From an uncultured Lutibacter sp. (lineage in GTDB: Bacteria > Bacteroidota > Bacteroidia > Flavobacteriales > Flavobacteriaceae), in the NCBI RefSeq assembly GCF_947493565.1, contig NZ_CANLRG010000006.1, forward strand, positions 124,001 to 188,000: 64,000 nucleotides of DNA, in the 5' to 3' direction. Each line of letters starts with the position of its first letter. The first letter of the stretch is position 1. The translations under genes were made by a program, and so were the position numbers. The notes under the pieces were generated by a model. The model was not told where the DNA came from. It ran no database searches and saw only the letters and a program-made list of their open reading frames with translations. Below are positions 1-10,043 of this stretch, piece after piece.

Positions 1-2978
1 ACAAATCCAGCATCATATACATGTTGAGCATTTACAGCTTTTGACCATCCAAGTGCATGTGCATAATAGTCCATTCTAGCTCTTGTTGTATTAGGACTAC
101 CATCAGCATTAACACCATCTAATAAGATTCCTCCTCCTTCTGATATAGGAAGACGCATAGGGTTTCCTAATTCGTTATTTCCAGCAGTTTCAGGATATAA
201 ACCTGTACCCATACCATACCAAGTATCTAATGAAAATACATGACCTCCTTTTTGCATATCAATTAAGAAACTAAAAGAGAAGTCTTTATATTTAAAGCTG
301 TTACTAATACCACCTTTCCAGTCTGCTTGGAAAGATCCTAAGTCTTCATTAGGACCAGATTTTACATATGCTCCGTTATCTCCAACAATTTTTCCTCCAT
401 TTTCATGGAAAACATAATTTGTACCTTTAATCATACCATAAGGTTCACCTACAGTTGCATTTATTGACACACCTCCTTGTAAAGATGCTAATTGAAGATT
501 GTCAAGTCCAGAAGCTAAAGAAAGTACTTCACTCTTATTTTTACCCCAATTTACATTTACTCTCCATTCGAAATTGTTGTTTTTAATTGGAGAACCTGAT
601 AATGCTAATTCGATACCTTTATTTTGAATTTCACCAGCATTTAACCATTGTCCTGTATAACCAATAGCAGGTGTTACAGAAACAGGGGTTAATAAATCAG
701 TAGATTTTTTATCATAAAAAGATACATCAAATCCTAATCTATTGTTTGCAAATTTCATCTCTAAACCTATCTCCGCTTCATTTGATTCCTCATTAGTTAA
801 ATTAGAGTTGTTGTTTGTTGAAGGTAAAGATGCAGATGCGTTTCCTCCTACAGGAGTGTTTAAATCGTAAGTGTTATATACTGATAAAGCTTGTGCAGCA
901 TTACCGGTCTTAGCATAACCTACTCTTAATTTACCAAAAGATATAAAATTAGCATTTAATAATTTAGAAAATACTAAACTACCTGATATTCCATAGTAAT
1001 CATATTCGTTATCATTTTGAGGTAAAGTGGATGCAATATCTCTTCTGTATGAACCTTCAACAAATAATAAACTTTTATAACCTAAAGAAAGGTTTACATA
1101 ATATCCATCTACACCTTTTAAGAACTCTCTTTGAGTTGGTGCTAAAATAGCATTTGCGGAGTTACTCAAAGAGTATAAACCATCAACATTGATTCCTCCA
1201 TTAGTAGAAGCAAATAAAGTTGAGTATTTTTGTCTCATTATGTTTGTTCCTATTACAGCTGCTAAATTAATATCTTCATTAAGATCTTTATTAATGTTAA
1301 ACATAAAGTCATAATTATTTTCTGTAAATGACTCATTAAAGATACTGTAATTTGAAACTGCAGTACTGTTGTTATTAATACGTTCTTCTTGATTTCCTGC
1401 ATAAGTATCTAAAGAAGCTCTTGCTAATATAGATAACCAATCATTTATCTCGTAATTTAATGAAACATTTCCGAAGACACGATTTCTTAAATCTGTTTCA
1501 TAATTTTCATATCTCATAAAATATACGTTGTCATGATAAATAGCGTGTAAATCATGATTGATATAAGAAGTATTCCAAGTGATGTTATCTCGTGTTGCAA
1601 AATAAGCTTCTTTTTGTTGTTGAACATCAACATTTGTTTGCCACCATTGTTTGGCTGTTTGCATAAAGTTTTGGGAGTCGTATCCAGTTCCATAGCGTCC
1701 TTTACCTTTAGTTTTAACATAAGTAACTTTGGCATTAGCTGTTAATTTATCAGTTAATTTATAGCTAGCTCCAAAATCAACATTGTCTCTTTTGATTTCA
1801 CTATTAGGCATAATACCGGTCTGGTTCAGTTTTGTATAAGCAAGTCTAAATGTTCCTTTTTCATTTGAACCATCAAGTGCAACACTATTAAAAATAGAAG
1901 CACCAGTTTCAAAAACTGAAGCTGGACCATTTTTACCTGCAACCCAAGGAGAAGCTTGTCCATAGGTGTCTAACTGAGGATACCATGAATCCCATTGATA
2001 AACCATTAAGTTGGGATCAAAAGGAACTGTTCCAAATGAACCATCCCAATCTGAAAGTGTGTATGCTTCGTCTATTCCATCGTTATTTTGATCTTCATAG
2101 TAAAAGCCTCCAGGATGGAATCCATCATAATAACCTGCACCATATTGGTCTTGGTATTTAGCGAATGTGTCTTCATTAAATTTGTTGAATGTTACGGAAG
2201 AATTTATAGTAACACCAATCCCTTTCTGAGTTGCTCCTTTCTTAGTCGTTATTACTACTACACCATTAGCTGCTCTTGATCCGTAAAGCGCTGTTGCTGC
2301 TCCACCTTTTAAGATGTTTATAGATTCAATATCATCAGGATTTACATCTTGGGCAGCATTTCCGTAGTCATAACCAGCTCTACCAGTTGTTTGATCTGAA
2401 CTGTTGTTGTTTAAGTTACTTATTGGTACACCATCAATAACAAAAAGTGCTTGGTTAGATCCATAAAGTGATGAATAACCACGAATAACAACGTTGGTTG
2501 ATCCTCCCATAGTTCCACTACTTTTAACATCAATACCTGCTATTTTACCAGATAAGGAGTTAACGAAGTTAGGGTCTTTAACCGTATTAACGGCATCACC
2601 TTTAACTTCTTGAGTAGAATAACCTAAACTTTGTTTTTCACGTTTAATACCTAAAGCTGTAACAACAACTTCTTCTAGAGCTTCCGCACTTTCAGTAAGA
2701 GTAACGTTAATTACATTTGAATCTCCAATGGTTCTTTCAACTGTTTGCATACCAATATAGCTAAACTGTAATACAGAGCCAACTGCTGCTTTAATTGAAT
2801 AATTACCATCAAAATCTGTTTGGGTACCTACTGTGGCACCTTTAACTAGAACTGTTACACCAGGTAGAGGTCCGCTTGCATCGGAAACTTTACCAGTAAC
2901 AGTTTTTTCTTGTGCAAATGAAATTTGCACCATAAACGCTAAAATAAGCGTTAAAAAACCATTAAACTTTGTTTTCAT
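1..2978 (-). CDS. SusC/RagA family TonB-linked outer membrane protein (5' part; 3' end outside window)
   Basis: The first 992 codons are present and the frame is open to the left edge, so the gene is cut by the window and not broken. It starts with a Sec signal peptide (MKTKFNGFLTLILAF..., ending near SFAQ), then a carboxypeptidase-D-like regulatory domain (VTGKVSDASGPLPGVTVLV) and a linker EALEEVVVTALGIKREKQ that includes the TonB-box-like stretch. The plug domain follows, with DDIESINILKGGAATALYGS and GVVVITTKKG, and then many amphipathic beta-strands of a 22-strand barrel. Family members import glycans, peptides or other large ligands with a SusD-type lipoprotein lid. The partner would lie past the left edge, so the substrate cannot be told. 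The start is the only Met before the signal peptide. Confidence 0.95.
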   Translation of the reverse strand, partial: MKTKFNGFLTLILAFMVQISFAQEKTVTGKVSDASGPLPGVTVLVKGATVGTQTDFDGNYSIKAAVGSVLQFSYIGMQTVERTIGDSNVINVTLTESAEALEEVVVTALGIKREKQSLGYSTQEVKGDAVNTVKDPNFVNSLSGKIAGIDVKSSGTMGGSTNVVIRGYSSLYGSNQALFVIDGVPISNLNNNSSDQTTGRAGYDYGNAAQDVNPDDIESINILKGGAATALYGSRAANGVVVITTKKGATQKGIGVTINSSVTFNKFNEDTFAKYQDQYGAGYYDGFHPGGFYYEDQNNDGIDEAYTLSDWDGSFGTVPFDPNLMVYQWDSWYPQLDTYGQASPWVAGKNGPASVFETGASIFNSVALDGSNEKGTFRLAYTKLNQTGIMPNSEIKRDNVDFGASYKLTDKLTANAKVTYVKTKGKGRYGTGYDSQNFMQTAKQWWQTNVDVQQQKEAYFATRDNITWNTSYINHDLHAIYHDNVYFMRYENYETDLRNRVFGNVSLNYEINDWLSILARASLDTYAGNQEERINNNSTAVSNYSIFNESFTENNYDFMFNINKDLNEDINLAAVIGTNIMRQKYSTLFASTNGGINVDGLYSLSNSANAILAPTQREFLKGVDGYYVNLSLGYKSLLFVEGSYRRDIASTLPQNDNEYDYYGISGSLVFSKLLNANFISFGKLRVGYAKTGNAAQALSVYNTYDLNTPVGGNASASLPSTNNNSNLTNEESNEAEIGLEMKFANNRLGFDVSFYDKKSTDLLTPVSVTPAIGYTGQWLNAGEIQNKGIELALSGSPIKNNNFEWRVNVNWGKNKSEVLSLASGLDNLQLASLQGGVSINATVGEPYGMIKGTNYVFHENGGKIVGDNGAYVKSGPNEDLGSFQADWKGGISNSFKYKDFSFSFLIDMQKGGHVFSLDTWYGMGTGLYPETAGNNELGNPMRLPISEGGGILLDGVNADGSPNTTRARMDYYAHALGWSKAVNAQHVYDAGF

Positions 2979-3362
2979 TATATAATTATTTGAATTAATT
3001 GTTTCAAAAATCTTAATTATTTGTTAATAAAACAAACTTTTTCGTGTTAAACTCTTAAAATATGTTAAAAAAAGTTAAAAACATTACTTTTTATTAACAT
3101 AAAGAGTGCAATAAATTCACGACTTAAGAATTATTAAAAATGTAATTCTATTGATAATATGCTGCTTTTTATTCTATAAAATTTGAACCAGCTTTTGAAT
3201 TTTAAAAATCATTAATTTTAGTAAAATGATTTTTTCATAATTTGAAATTAATACTGTTTAGTTGTTAACTCTTATGAATATTTTTGTAGATGATTTGAGC
3301 TATTTACAATAAAAGGAAAGCTGCATTTTGATTAATAACATATATATGGTATAGAGGGAAGC

Positions 3363-3392
3363 TTTTTTGAGTTTGAATTTAAACTCAAAAAA
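3363..3392. repeat. AT-rich inverted repeat upstream of the rpsL promoter
   Basis: The arms TTTTTTGAGTTT and AAACTCAAAAAA are perfect 12-base complements around the 6-base centre GAATTT. In shape it is a bidirectional terminator, but it lies between two divergent gene starts, so no annotated transcript ends here. It could be a regulator site, an insulator or an upstream promoter element. The function is unknown. Confidence 0.55.
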
Positions 3393-3407
3393 ATAAATAT
3401 CTACGTA

Positions 3408-3438
3408 TTTGATTAACAAGAAATTATTTGTACATTTG
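3408..3438 (+). promoter_or_regulatory. Promoter of the rpsL (str-S10-spc-alpha) operon
   Basis: TTTG and TACATTTG are separated by 19 bases. This is an exact match to the Bacteroidota housekeeping promoter TTTG-N19-TAnnTTTG. Transcription would start near 3443 and give a leader of about 55 bases before rpsL. No second promoter this good was seen before rpsG, fusA or rpsJ. Confidence 0.75.
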
Positions 3439-3496
3439 CAAACTCTTTGAAAAGAGCTAATAAATATAAAAGTAAAAACAATAACAAAATTCTAGT

Positions 3497-3871
3497 ATGC
3501 CAACAATTTCGCAATTAGTACGAAAAGGAAGAACCAAAATAACTAAGAAGAGTAAATCGGCTGCTTTAAATTCATGTCCTCAACGTAGAGGGGTATGTAC
3601 ACGTGTTTATACTACAACACCAAAAAAACCTAATTCAGCAATGCGTAAAGTTGCAAGGGTAAGGTTAACAAATGGTAACGAGGTAAATGCATACATTCCT
3701 GGGGAAGGACATAATTTACAAGAGCACTCGATAGTATTAGTTAGAGGTGGAAGGGTTAAAGATTTACCAGGAGTTAGGTATCATATTGTTCGTGGAGCAT
3801 TAGATACTGCTGGTGTTGATGGAAGAACTCAACGTCGCTCTAAATATGGTACAAAAGCACCTAAAAAGTAA
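3497..3871 (+). CDS. rpsL: 30S ribosomal protein S12
   Basis: S12 sits at the decoding centre of the small subunit and helps control tRNA selection. The 124-residue length is normal for bacteria. The conserved [18 protein letters not shown] block, the loop carrying [11 protein letters not shown] and the [18 protein letters not shown] block are all intact; these contain the lysines and proline where streptomycin-resistance changes are known. It is the first gene of a fused ribosomal operon and follows a strong promoter. The next gene, rpsG, begins 25 bases downstream, as in the classical str operon. Confidence 0.99.
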   Translation: MPTISQLVRKGRTKITKKSKSAALNSCPQRRGVCTRVYTTTPKKPNSAMRKVARVRLTNGNEVNAYIPGEGHNLQEHSIVLVRGGRVKDLPGVRYHIVRGALDTAGVDGRTQRRSKYGTKAPKK

Positions 3872-3896
3872 TTTTAAAAAACTTTAATGTAAAGAC

Positions 3897-4373
3897 ATGA
3901 GAAAAAGAAGAGCGAAAAAAAGAGTTCTTTTACCAGATCCAAAGTTTAACGATCAATTAGTAACACGTTTTGTAAATAACTTAATGTGGGATGGTAAAAA
4001 ATCTGTAGCTTTTAAAGTATTCTATGATGCATTAGACATTGTAGAACAAAAAAAACAAGATGAAGAAAAATCAGCGTTAGAGATCTGGAAAGATGCATTA
4101 AGTAATGTTATGCCACAAGTTGAGGTTCGTAGCCGAAGAGTTGGGGGTGCTACTTTTCAAATTCCATCGCAAATTAGACCTGACCGAAAGGTATCTATTG
4201 CAATTAAATGGTTGATTTCTTATTCAAGAAAGCGTAATGAAAAATCAATGGCTCAGCGTTTAGCTGCAGAAGTTTTAGCCGCTGCTAAAGAAGAAGGAGC
4301 TGCTGTTAAGAAAAGAATTGATGTTCATAAAATGGCTGATGCTAATAAAGCATTCTCTCACCTAAGATTTTAA
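3897..4373 (+). CDS. rpsG: 30S ribosomal protein S7
   Basis: S7 is a primary 16S rRNA binder that organises the 3' major domain (head) of the 30S subunit near the exit-site tRNA. The protein has 158 residues and the usual basic N-terminus. [20 protein letters not shown] is the conserved rRNA-contact region, and [20 protein letters not shown] is the conserved C-terminal helix. The gene lies between rpsL and fusA with short gaps (25 and 14 bases), so it is co-transcribed. In E. coli S7 represses its own operon; no matching structure is evident in the short upstream gap here. Confidence 0.99.
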   Translation: MRKRRAKKRVLLPDPKFNDQLVTRFVNNLMWDGKKSVAFKVFYDALDIVEQKKQDEEKSALEIWKDALSNVMPQVEVRSRRVGGATFQIPSQIRPDRKVSIAIKWLISYSRKRNEKSMAQRLAAEVLAAAKEEGAAVKKRIDVHKMADANKAFSHLRF

Positions 4374-4387
4374 TAAGTAGTTAGAAA

Positions 4388-6481
4388 ATGGCAAGAGATT
4401 TAAAATATACAAGAAATATAGGGATAGCTGCTCATATTGATGCAGGTAAAACTACATGTACAGAGCGTATTCTTTATTATACGGGTGTTTCACATAAATT
4501 AGGAGAGGTACATGATGGTGCTGCAACTATGGATTGGATGGAACAAGAACAAGAAAGAGGTATTACAATTACATCAGCAGCTACACATTGTGAATGGTTG
4601 TATAGAGATCAAAAATATGCAGTGAATATCATTGACACTCCAGGTCACGTTGACTTTACAGTGGAGGTGGAGCGTTCACTTCGTGTTTTAGATGGTGTTG
4701 TTGCTTTATTTAGTGCGGTTGATGGTGTTGAACCTCAATCAGAAACTGTTTGGAGACAAGCTGATAAATATAAAGTTCCTCGTTTAGGATTTGTAAATAA
4801 AATGGATCGCCAAGGAGCTGATTTCTTTAATGTGTGTAAACAAGTTAGAGAAATGTTAGGTGGTAACCCTGTTCCATTACAAGTTCCTATTGGAGATGAG
4901 ATAGATTTTAAAGGAGTTGTAGATTTAATTTCTAAGAAAGCAATTGTTTGGAATGAACATGATATGGGGATGACTTATGAAGAAATCGAAATCCCTGAAG
5001 AATTAGCTGATGATGTAGAAATGTATAGAGCTCAGTTAGTTGAAGCCGTTGCAGAATACGATGAAGAATTGTTAGAAAAATTCTTTGAAGACGAAGATTC
5101 AATTTCTGAAGACGAAATAATTGCTGCCTTACGCGCTGCAACTTGTGATATGTCTATTATTCCAATGATGTGTGGTTCTGCCTTTAAAAATAAAGGAGTT
5201 CAAGCAATGTTAGATGCAGTTATGAGATTTTTACCTTCTCCTTTAGATGTTGAAGCTATTGAAGGTGTAAAACCAAATACTGATGAACCTGCATTTAGAA
5301 AACCAAGTGTAAAAGAACCTTTTTCTGCATTAGCATTTAAAATTGCTACAGATCCATTTGTTGGGCGTTTAGCTTTCTTCCGTGCCTATTCTGGTGCTTT
5401 AGATGCTGGCTCATACGTGTTAAATACTCGTTCAGGAAAAAAAGAGCGTATTTCACGTATTTATCAAATGCATGCGAATAAACAAGAACCAATAACAAGA
5501 ATTGAAGCAGGAGATATTGGTGCTGCTGTAGGATTTAAAGATTTAAAAACTGGAGATACAATTTGTGATGAAAAGCACCCAATTGTACTAGAGTCTATGT
5601 CTTTCCCAGAACCTGTAATTGGTATTGCAGTTGAGCCTAAAACTAAAGCTGATGTTGATAAATTAGGAATGGCTTTAGGTAAATTAGCGGAGGAAGATCC
5701 TACTTTCCAAGTAAAAACTGATGAAGCTTCGGGACAAACAATTATTTCAGGAATGGGTGAACTTCACTTAGAAATTATTGTTGATCGTTTAAAACGTGAG
5801 TTTAAGGTAGAAGTAAATGAAGGACAACCTCAGGTAGAATATAAAGAAGCTATTACAGCTAAAGCTGATCACCGTGAAGTGTATAAAAAACAATCAGGTG
5901 GACGTGGTAAATTTGCTGATATCAAATTTATTATGGAGCCAGTTGAAGACACTACTAAAGCTGGGTTAGTTTTTGTTAATGAAATTAAAGGTGGTAATGT
6001 ACCTAAAGAATATATTCCTTCTGTTGAAAAAGGTTTCAAAGAAGCTATGAAAAACGGTCCTTTAGCTGGATACGAAATGGATAGCATGAAAATAACCTTA
6101 TATGATGGATCTTTCCACGCAGTAGATTCTGATCAATTATCTTTCGAATTAGCAGCTAAAATGGGTTATAAAGCAGCTTCAAAAGCAGCTAAAGCTGTAA
6201 TTTTAGAGCCAATTATGAAGTTAGAAGTTGTTACTCCAGAAGAAAATATGGGTGACGTTGTTGGAGATTTAAATAGAAGAAGAGGTCAAGTAAACTCAAT
6301 GAGTGATAGATCTGGAGCTAAAGTTGTAAAAGCAAATGTTCCATTATCTGAAATGTTTGGCTATGTAACTACTTTAAGAACATTATCTTCAGGTAGAGCT
6401 ACATCTTCAATGGAATTTTCACATTACGATCAATGTCCATCAAATATTGCTGAAGAAGTAATAGCTAAAGCAAAAGGTTAA
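4388..6481 (+). CDS. fusA: Elongation factor G
   Basis: EF-G is the GTPase that drives tRNA-mRNA translocation and, with RRF, ribosome recycling. At 697 residues it is full length. G1 is AHIDAGKTT (about residue 15), G2 [10 protein letters not shown]3 DTPGHVDF and G4 NKMD. Domains II to V follow, including the conserved [14 protein letters not shown] and the domain IV tip near [15 protein letters not shown]. The His of DTPGH, needed for GTP hydrolysis, is present. The gene is in its standard place after rpsG. No tuf gene follows: rpsJ comes next, as expected for Bacteroidota, where tuf sits elsewhere. Confidence 0.99.
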   Translation: MARDLKYTRNIGIAAHIDAGKTTCTERILYYTGVSHKLGEVHDGAATMDWMEQEQERGITITSAATHCEWLYRDQKYAVNIIDTPGHVDFTVEVERSLRVLDGVVALFSAVDGVEPQSETVWRQADKYKVPRLGFVNKMDRQGADFFNVCKQVREMLGGNPVPLQVPIGDEIDFKGVVDLISKKAIVWNEHDMGMTYEEIEIPEELADDVEMYRAQLVEAVAEYDEELLEKFFEDEDSISEDEIIAALRAATCDMSIIPMMCGSAFKNKGVQAMLDAVMRFLPSPLDVEAIEGVKPNTDEPAFRKPSVKEPFSALAFKIATDPFVGRLAFFRAYSGALDAGSYVLNTRSGKKERISRIYQMHANKQEPITRIEAGDIGAAVGFKDLKTGDTICDEKHPIVLESMSFPEPVIGIAVEPKTKADVDKLGMALGKLAEEDPTFQVKTDEASGQTIISGMGELHLEIIVDRLKREFKVEVNEGQPQVEYKEAITAKADHREVYKKQSGGRGKFADIKFIMEPVEDTTKAGLVFVNEIKGGNVPKEYIPSVEKGFKEAMKNGPLAGYEMDSMKITLYDGSFHAVDSDQLSFELAAKMGYKAASKAAKAVILEPIMKLEVVTPEENMGDVVGDLNRRRGQVNSMSDRSGAKVVKANVPLSEMFGYVTTLRTLSSGRATSSMEFSHYDQCPSNIAEEVIAKAKG

Positions 6482-6498
6482 TCTCTAAATTATAAACG

Positions 6499-6804
6499 AT
6501 GAGTCAAAAAATTAGAATAAAATTAAAATCGTACGATTACAATTTAGTAGATAAATCTGCTGAGAAAATCGTAAAAACGGTAAAAAATACTGGTGCAGTT
6601 GTAAACGGACCAATACCATTACCAACTCATAAAAAGATTTTTACAGTATTACGTTCACCACACGTAAACAAAAAATCTAGAGAGCAATTCCAATTAAGTT
6701 CTTATAAAAGATTATTAGACATTTATAGTTCATCATCAAAAACTATTGATGCTTTAATGAAATTAGAACTTCCAAGTGGAGTTGAGGTAGAAATTAAAGT
6801 TTAA
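6499..6804 (+). CDS. rpsJ: 30S ribosomal protein S10
   Basis: S10 is a head protein of the small subunit and, with NusB, part of the NusB-S10 antitermination complex. The 101-residue protein keeps the [20 protein letters not shown] start, the central [20 protein letters not shown] loop and the C-terminal [10 protein letters not shown] strand. It begins 17 bases after fusA and closes the str part of the operon. A structured 141-base gap with an attenuator separates it from rplC, so rpsJ expression may be uncoupled from the downstream S10 genes. Confidence 0.99.
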   Translation: MSQKIRIKLKSYDYNLVDKSAEKIVKTVKNTGAVVNGPIPLPTHKKIFTVLRSPHVNKKSREQFQLSSYKRLLDIYSSSSKTIDALMKLELPSGVEVEIKV

Positions 6805-6945
6805 GTACTTTAATATCGAGATAACAATCTCGATGACATGTCCGGAGCGATTGACGAAGGAAAAACGGAAAAATACATTCAGGGTTGAAGTATTTTGACC
6901 CTGTTTTTTTGAAATAAAAATAAATAATAATTAAATTAAATTAAA
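6805..6945 (+). promoter_or_regulatory. Candidate ribosomal-protein leader before rplC: hairpin plus terminator/antiterminator
   Basis: This is the longest gap in the ribosomal run. A perfect 8-bp hairpin (ATCGAGAT/ATCTCGAT, loop AACA) sits at 6815-6834. TCCG (6841-6844) can pair with CGGA (6866-6869). An intrinsic terminator follows. A competing hairpin at 6872-6894 (AATAC-a-TTC with GAA-GTATT) contains the 5' arm of that terminator, so the two cannot form together. I infer ligand-controlled attenuation of rplC and later genes, with L4 or L3 as the natural guess. I saw no promoter in the gap. Confidence 0.6.
6880..6910 (+). terminator. Intrinsic terminator / attenuator between rpsJ and rplC
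   Basis: CAGGGT pairs with ACCCTG across a 12-base loop and runs directly into seven T residues. A terminator here, with cotranscribed ribosomal genes on both sides, is best read as an attenuator and not as an operon end. Confidence 0.65.
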
Positions 6946-7563
6946 ATGTCTGGGTTAATAGGAAGAAAAATCGGAATGACCAGCTTATTTGACGAGAATG
7001 GGAAGAATATTCCTTGTACTGTTATTGAAGCAGGTCCATGCGTAGTTACCCAAGTCAGAACTGAAGAAGTTGATGGGTACAAAGCCCTTCAATTAGGTTT
7101 CGATGACAAAAAGGCAAAAAGCTCTAATAAAGCTTTAGATGGTCACTTTAAAAAAGCTGGAACCACTGCCAAAAAACAAGTTATCGAATTTCAAGGTTTT
7201 GAGGAGGAGCACAATTTAGGTGATCAAATAACAGTTGAACTTTTTTCAGAAGGTGAGTTTGTGGATGTTTCAGGAACTTCTAAAGGAAAAGGTTTTCAAG
7301 GGGTAGTAAAACGTCACGGTTTTGGTGGTGTTGGTCAAGCTACTCACGGTCAGCATAACCGTTTAAGAGCTCCAGGTTCTATCGGTGCTGCATCTTATCC
7401 TGCAAGAGTATTCAAAGGAATGCGTATGGCAGGAAGAATGGGAGGAGATAAAGTAACAGTTCAAAATTTAAGAGTTTTAAAAGTAGTTCCAGAAAAGAAC
7501 TTACTAGTGGTTAAAGGAGCAGTTCCTGGTCATAAAAACGCTTATGTAATTATTCAGAAATAA
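6946..7563 (+). CDS. rplC: 50S ribosomal protein L3
   Basis: L3 is an early-assembly protein of the large subunit whose long loop reaches the peptidyl-transferase centre. The 205-residue protein starts [18 protein letters not shown]. It carries the internal [18 protein letters not shown] region and the [20 protein letters not shown] loop that reaches the catalytic site. It is the first gene after the attenuator. Its stop overlaps the rplD start by one base (TAATG), so translation of the pair is probably coupled. Confidence 0.99.
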   Translation: MSGLIGRKIGMTSLFDENGKNIPCTVIEAGPCVVTQVRTEEVDGYKALQLGFDDKKAKSSNKALDGHFKKAGTTAKKQVIEFQGFEEEHNLGDQITVELFSEGEFVDVSGTSKGKGFQGVVKRHGFGGVGQATHGQHNRLRAPGSIGAASYPARVFKGMRMAGRMGGDKVTVQNLRVLKVVPEKNLLVVKGAVPGHKNAYVIIQK

Positions 7564-8192
7564 TGAAAGTATCAGTTTTAGACATACAAGGAAAAGATAC
7601 AGGAAGAAAAGTTGAACTTTCTGATGCTGTATATGGAATTGAGCCAAATAAACATGCAGTATACTTAGATGTAAAGCAATTTTTGGCTAACAAAAGACAA
7701 GGAACTCACAAATCTAAAGAGAGAGCTGAAATTGCTGGTAGTACTCGCAAAATTAAAAAGCAAAAAGGTACAGGTACAGCTCGTGCAGGTAGTATTAAAT
7801 CTCCTGTGTTTAGAGGTGGAGGAAGAATATTTGGTCCAAGACCAAAAGATTATTCATTTAAATTGAATAAAAACTTAAAAAGATTAGCTCGTAAATCAGC
7901 ATTAAGCATTCAAGCAAAAGAGAACAATATTATCGTTGTTGAAGATTTTAATTTTGACTCTCCAAAAACGAAAAACTTTACTGCTGTATTAACTGCTTTA
8001 GGAATCGAAAACAAAAAATCTTTATTTGTGTTGGCTGAACAAAATAATAATGTATATTTGTCATCGCGCAATTTAAAACGTTCAAAAACGATAACTAATT
8101 CAGGTTTAAGTACTTACGAATTGTTAAATGCAAATAAAGTAGTTCTTTCTGAAGCTTCTTTAGAAGGAATTGAATCTAATTTAAGTAAATAG
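7563..8192 (+). CDS. rplD: 50S ribosomal protein L4
   Basis: L4 binds 23S rRNA domain I and lines the peptide exit tunnel. In E. coli it also represses the S10 operon by attenuation and translational control. The 209-residue protein contains the extended-loop signature [20 protein letters not shown] and [19 protein letters not shown]. It overlaps rplC by one base and precedes rplW by 10 bases. Because of its regulatory role in other bacteria, it is the leading candidate ligand for the leader upstream of rplC. That link is inference. Confidence 0.99.
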   Translation: MKVSVLDIQGKDTGRKVELSDAVYGIEPNKHAVYLDVKQFLANKRQGTHKSKERAEIAGSTRKIKKQKGTGTARAGSIKSPVFRGGGRIFGPRPKDYSFKLNKNLKRLARKSALSIQAKENNIIVVEDFNFDSPKTKNFTAVLTALGIENKKSLFVLAEQNNNVYLSSRNLKRSKTITNSGLSTYELLNANKVVLSEASLEGIESNLSK

Positions 8193-8202
8193 GTAAGTAG
8201 AT

Positions 8203-8493
8203 ATGAAGATTTTAATTAAACCTATTATAACGGAAAAAGCAACAAACGATAGCGAATTATTTAATCGTTATGCTTTTGTTGTAAATAAAAAAGCTAACAA
8301 ACTTGAAATTAAAAATGCTGTAGAACAAGCTTACGGTGTTGCAATTGAGAGTGTAAGAACTATGAATTATCCAGTTCAGCGTAAAACTAAATACACTAAA
8401 AGTGGTATGGTTGAAGCAAAATCTGGAGCTTATAAAAAAGCAATTGTGCAGTTAGCCGAAGGAGAAAGTATTGATTTTTACAGCAATATCTAA
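8203..8493 (+). CDS. rplW: 50S ribosomal protein L23
   Basis: L23 sits beside the tunnel exit and is the docking site for trigger factor and SRP. The 96-residue protein begins MKILIKPIITEKATNDSELF, the family's usual entry strand. It has the NKLEIKNAVEQAYGVAIESV helix-turn and a short basic loop (YPVQRKTKYTKSGMVEAKSG). The order L3-L4-L23-L2 is the universal S10 operon order, and spacing to rplB is 12 bases. Confidence 0.98.
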   Translation: MKILIKPIITEKATNDSELFNRYAFVVNKKANKLEIKNAVEQAYGVAIESVRTMNYPVQRKTKYTKSGMVEAKSGAYKKAIVQLAEGESIDFYSNI

Positions 8494-8505
8494 GAAAAGA
8501 TAAAA

Positions 8506-9330
8506 ATGTCAGTTAGAAAATTAAAACCAATAACACCAGGTCAGCGTTTTAGAGTAGTAAATGGGTTCGACACCATAACTACTGATAAGCCGGAGAAAAG
8601 TTTATTAGCTCCGAAAAAAAGATCTGGAGGTCGAAACAGTAAAGGGAAAATGACCATGCGCTATATAGGTGGTGGTCATAAAAAACAATATCGTATTATT
8701 GATTTCAAAAGAAATAAAAGCGGTGTCCCAGCAACTATTAAATCGATTGAGTATGATCCAAACCGTACCGCGTTTATTGCGCTAGTAGCATATGCAGATG
8801 GTGAAAAAAGATACATAATCGCTCAAAGTGGTTTAAAAGTTGGTCAAACAGTAATTTCTGGTGAAGGAGCTACTCCTGATGTTGGAAATACTATGTTGTT
8901 AAGTGATATTCCATTAGGAACTACAATTTCTTGTATTGAGTTACATCCAGGTCAAGGGGCTGTTATGGCTCGTAGTGCTGGATCATTTGCTCAATTAATG
9001 GCAAGAGATGGGAAATATGCAACAGTTAAATTGCCTTCAGGTGAAACAAGAATGATTTTGTTAACATGTATGGCAACAATTGGTGTAGTGTCTAATTCAG
9101 ATCATCAATTATTAGTTTCTGGTAAAGCTGGTAGAACTCGTTGGTTAGGTAGAAGACCAAGAACTAGACCAGTAGTAATGAACCCTGTAGATCATCCAAT
9201 GGGTGGTGGAGAAGGACGTTCATCTGGAGGTCATCCAAGATCTAGAAACGGTATACCTGCAAAAGGTTACAAAACAAGATCTAAGACTAAGGCGAGTAAT
9301 AAGTATATTTTAGAACGTAGAAAAAAATAA
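8506..9330 (+). CDS. rplB: 50S ribosomal protein L2
   Basis: L2 is one of the largest and most conserved 50S proteins, needed for subunit joining and peptidyl-transferase activity. At 274 residues it is full length. It shows [20 protein letters not shown] near residue 50, the SH3-like middle domain with [16 protein letters not shown], and the C-terminal [19 protein letters not shown] loop with the essential histidine. The C-terminus is strongly basic. It precedes rpsS by 7 bases. Confidence 0.99.
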   Translation: MSVRKLKPITPGQRFRVVNGFDTITTDKPEKSLLAPKKRSGGRNSKGKMTMRYIGGGHKKQYRIIDFKRNKSGVPATIKSIEYDPNRTAFIALVAYADGEKRYIIAQSGLKVGQTVISGEGATPDVGNTMLLSDIPLGTTISCIELHPGQGAVMARSAGSFAQLMARDGKYATVKLPSGETRMILLTCMATIGVVSNSDHQLLVSGKAGRTRWLGRRPRTRPVVMNPVDHPMGGGEGRSSGGHPRSRNGIPAKGYKTRSKTKASNKYILERRKK

Positions 9331-9337
9331 TTGAGAT

Positions 9338-9616
9338 ATGGCACGTTCATTAAAAAAAGGACCTTACGTTTTTCATAAGCTTGAGAAAAAAGTAAATGAA
9401 AATTTAGAATCAGGAAAAAAATCAGTAATCAAAACATGGTCTAGAGCCTCTATGATTACTCCAGATTTTGTTGGTCAAACTATAGCTGTTCATAACGGAC
9501 GCCAGTTTGTACCAGTTTATGTAACTGAAAATATGGTAGGTCATAAATTAGGAGAATTTTCACCAACACGTTCATATAGAGGACATGCAGGTGCAAAAAA
9601 TAAAGGAAAAAAATAA
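9338..9616 (+). CDS. rpsS: 30S ribosomal protein S19
   Basis: S19 forms a head complex with S13 and takes part in the B1a bridge to the large subunit. The 92-residue protein starts [18 protein letters not shown] and carries the conserved [20 protein letters not shown] and [20 protein letters not shown] segments. It is followed 10 bases later by rplV, in standard order. Confidence 0.99.
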   Translation: MARSLKKGPYVFHKLEKKVNENLESGKKSVIKTWSRASMITPDFVGQTIAVHNGRQFVPVYVTENMVGHKLGEFSPTRSYRGHAGAKNKGKK

Positions 9617-9626
9617 GTAGGTAATC

Positions 9627-10031
9627 ATGGGAGTTCGTAAAAAATTAAGAGCACAGCAGATAAAAGAGGAGAAGAAGCAGATGGCTTTCGCAAAGCTTAC
9701 TGGTTGTCCTACATCACCAAGAAAAATGCGTTTGGTTGCGGATTTAGTTAGAGGAGTTGAAGTTGAAAAAGCACTTCAAATCTTAAAATTCAATTCAAAA
9801 GAAGCTTCAATCAATCTTGAAAAATTATTGTTAAGTGCCATTGCAAACTGGCAAGCAAAAAATGAAGATGCAAGTATTGAAGATGCAGGTCTTTTCGTAA
9901 AGGAAATATTTGTAGATAGCGCAGGAATGTTAAAAAGATTAAGACCAGCACCACAAGGTCGTGCACACAGAATTAGAAAAAGATCTAATCATGTGACTTT
10001 AATCTTAGGAAGTAAAAATGTTAGCAATTAA
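9627..10031 (+). CDS. rplV: 50S ribosomal protein L22
   Basis: L22 spans all six 23S rRNA domains, and its beta-hairpin forms part of the exit-tunnel constriction. The 134-residue protein has a 17-residue basic N-terminal extension ([17 protein letters not shown]) before the canonical [21 protein letters not shown] keep the upstream start because its position fits the 10-base gap after rpsS and because flavobacterial L22 usually has such an extension. The second Met is the alternative. The C-terminal [18 protein letters not shown] hairpin is intact. Confidence 0.97.
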   Translation: MGVRKKLRAQQIKEEKKQMAFAKLTGCPTSPRKMRLVADLVRGVEVEKALQILKFNSKEASINLEKLLLSAIANWQAKNEDASIEDAGLFVKEIFVDSAGMLKRLRPAPQGRAHRIRKRSNHVTLILGSKNVSN

Positions 10032-10043
10032 TCATAAGTAGAA

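Larger units (their letters stand above)
2979..3496. other. Divergent intergenic region between the susC-like gene and rpsL
   Basis: This 518-base gap separates two divergently transcribed genes and is very AT-rich. It holds the rpsL promoter near its right end and a 30-base inverted repeat just upstream of that promoter. I see no credible small ORF or RNA gene in it, and no clear CAAAnnTA box for the leftward susC-like gene. Confidence 0.6.

Noticed and set aside
4932-5141. Antisense open frame inside fusA (and similar frames inside secY, htpG, S46 and other genes)
   Set aside because: Opposite-strand frames in well-conserved genes; composition follows the codons of the true gene and there is no promoter or family match.
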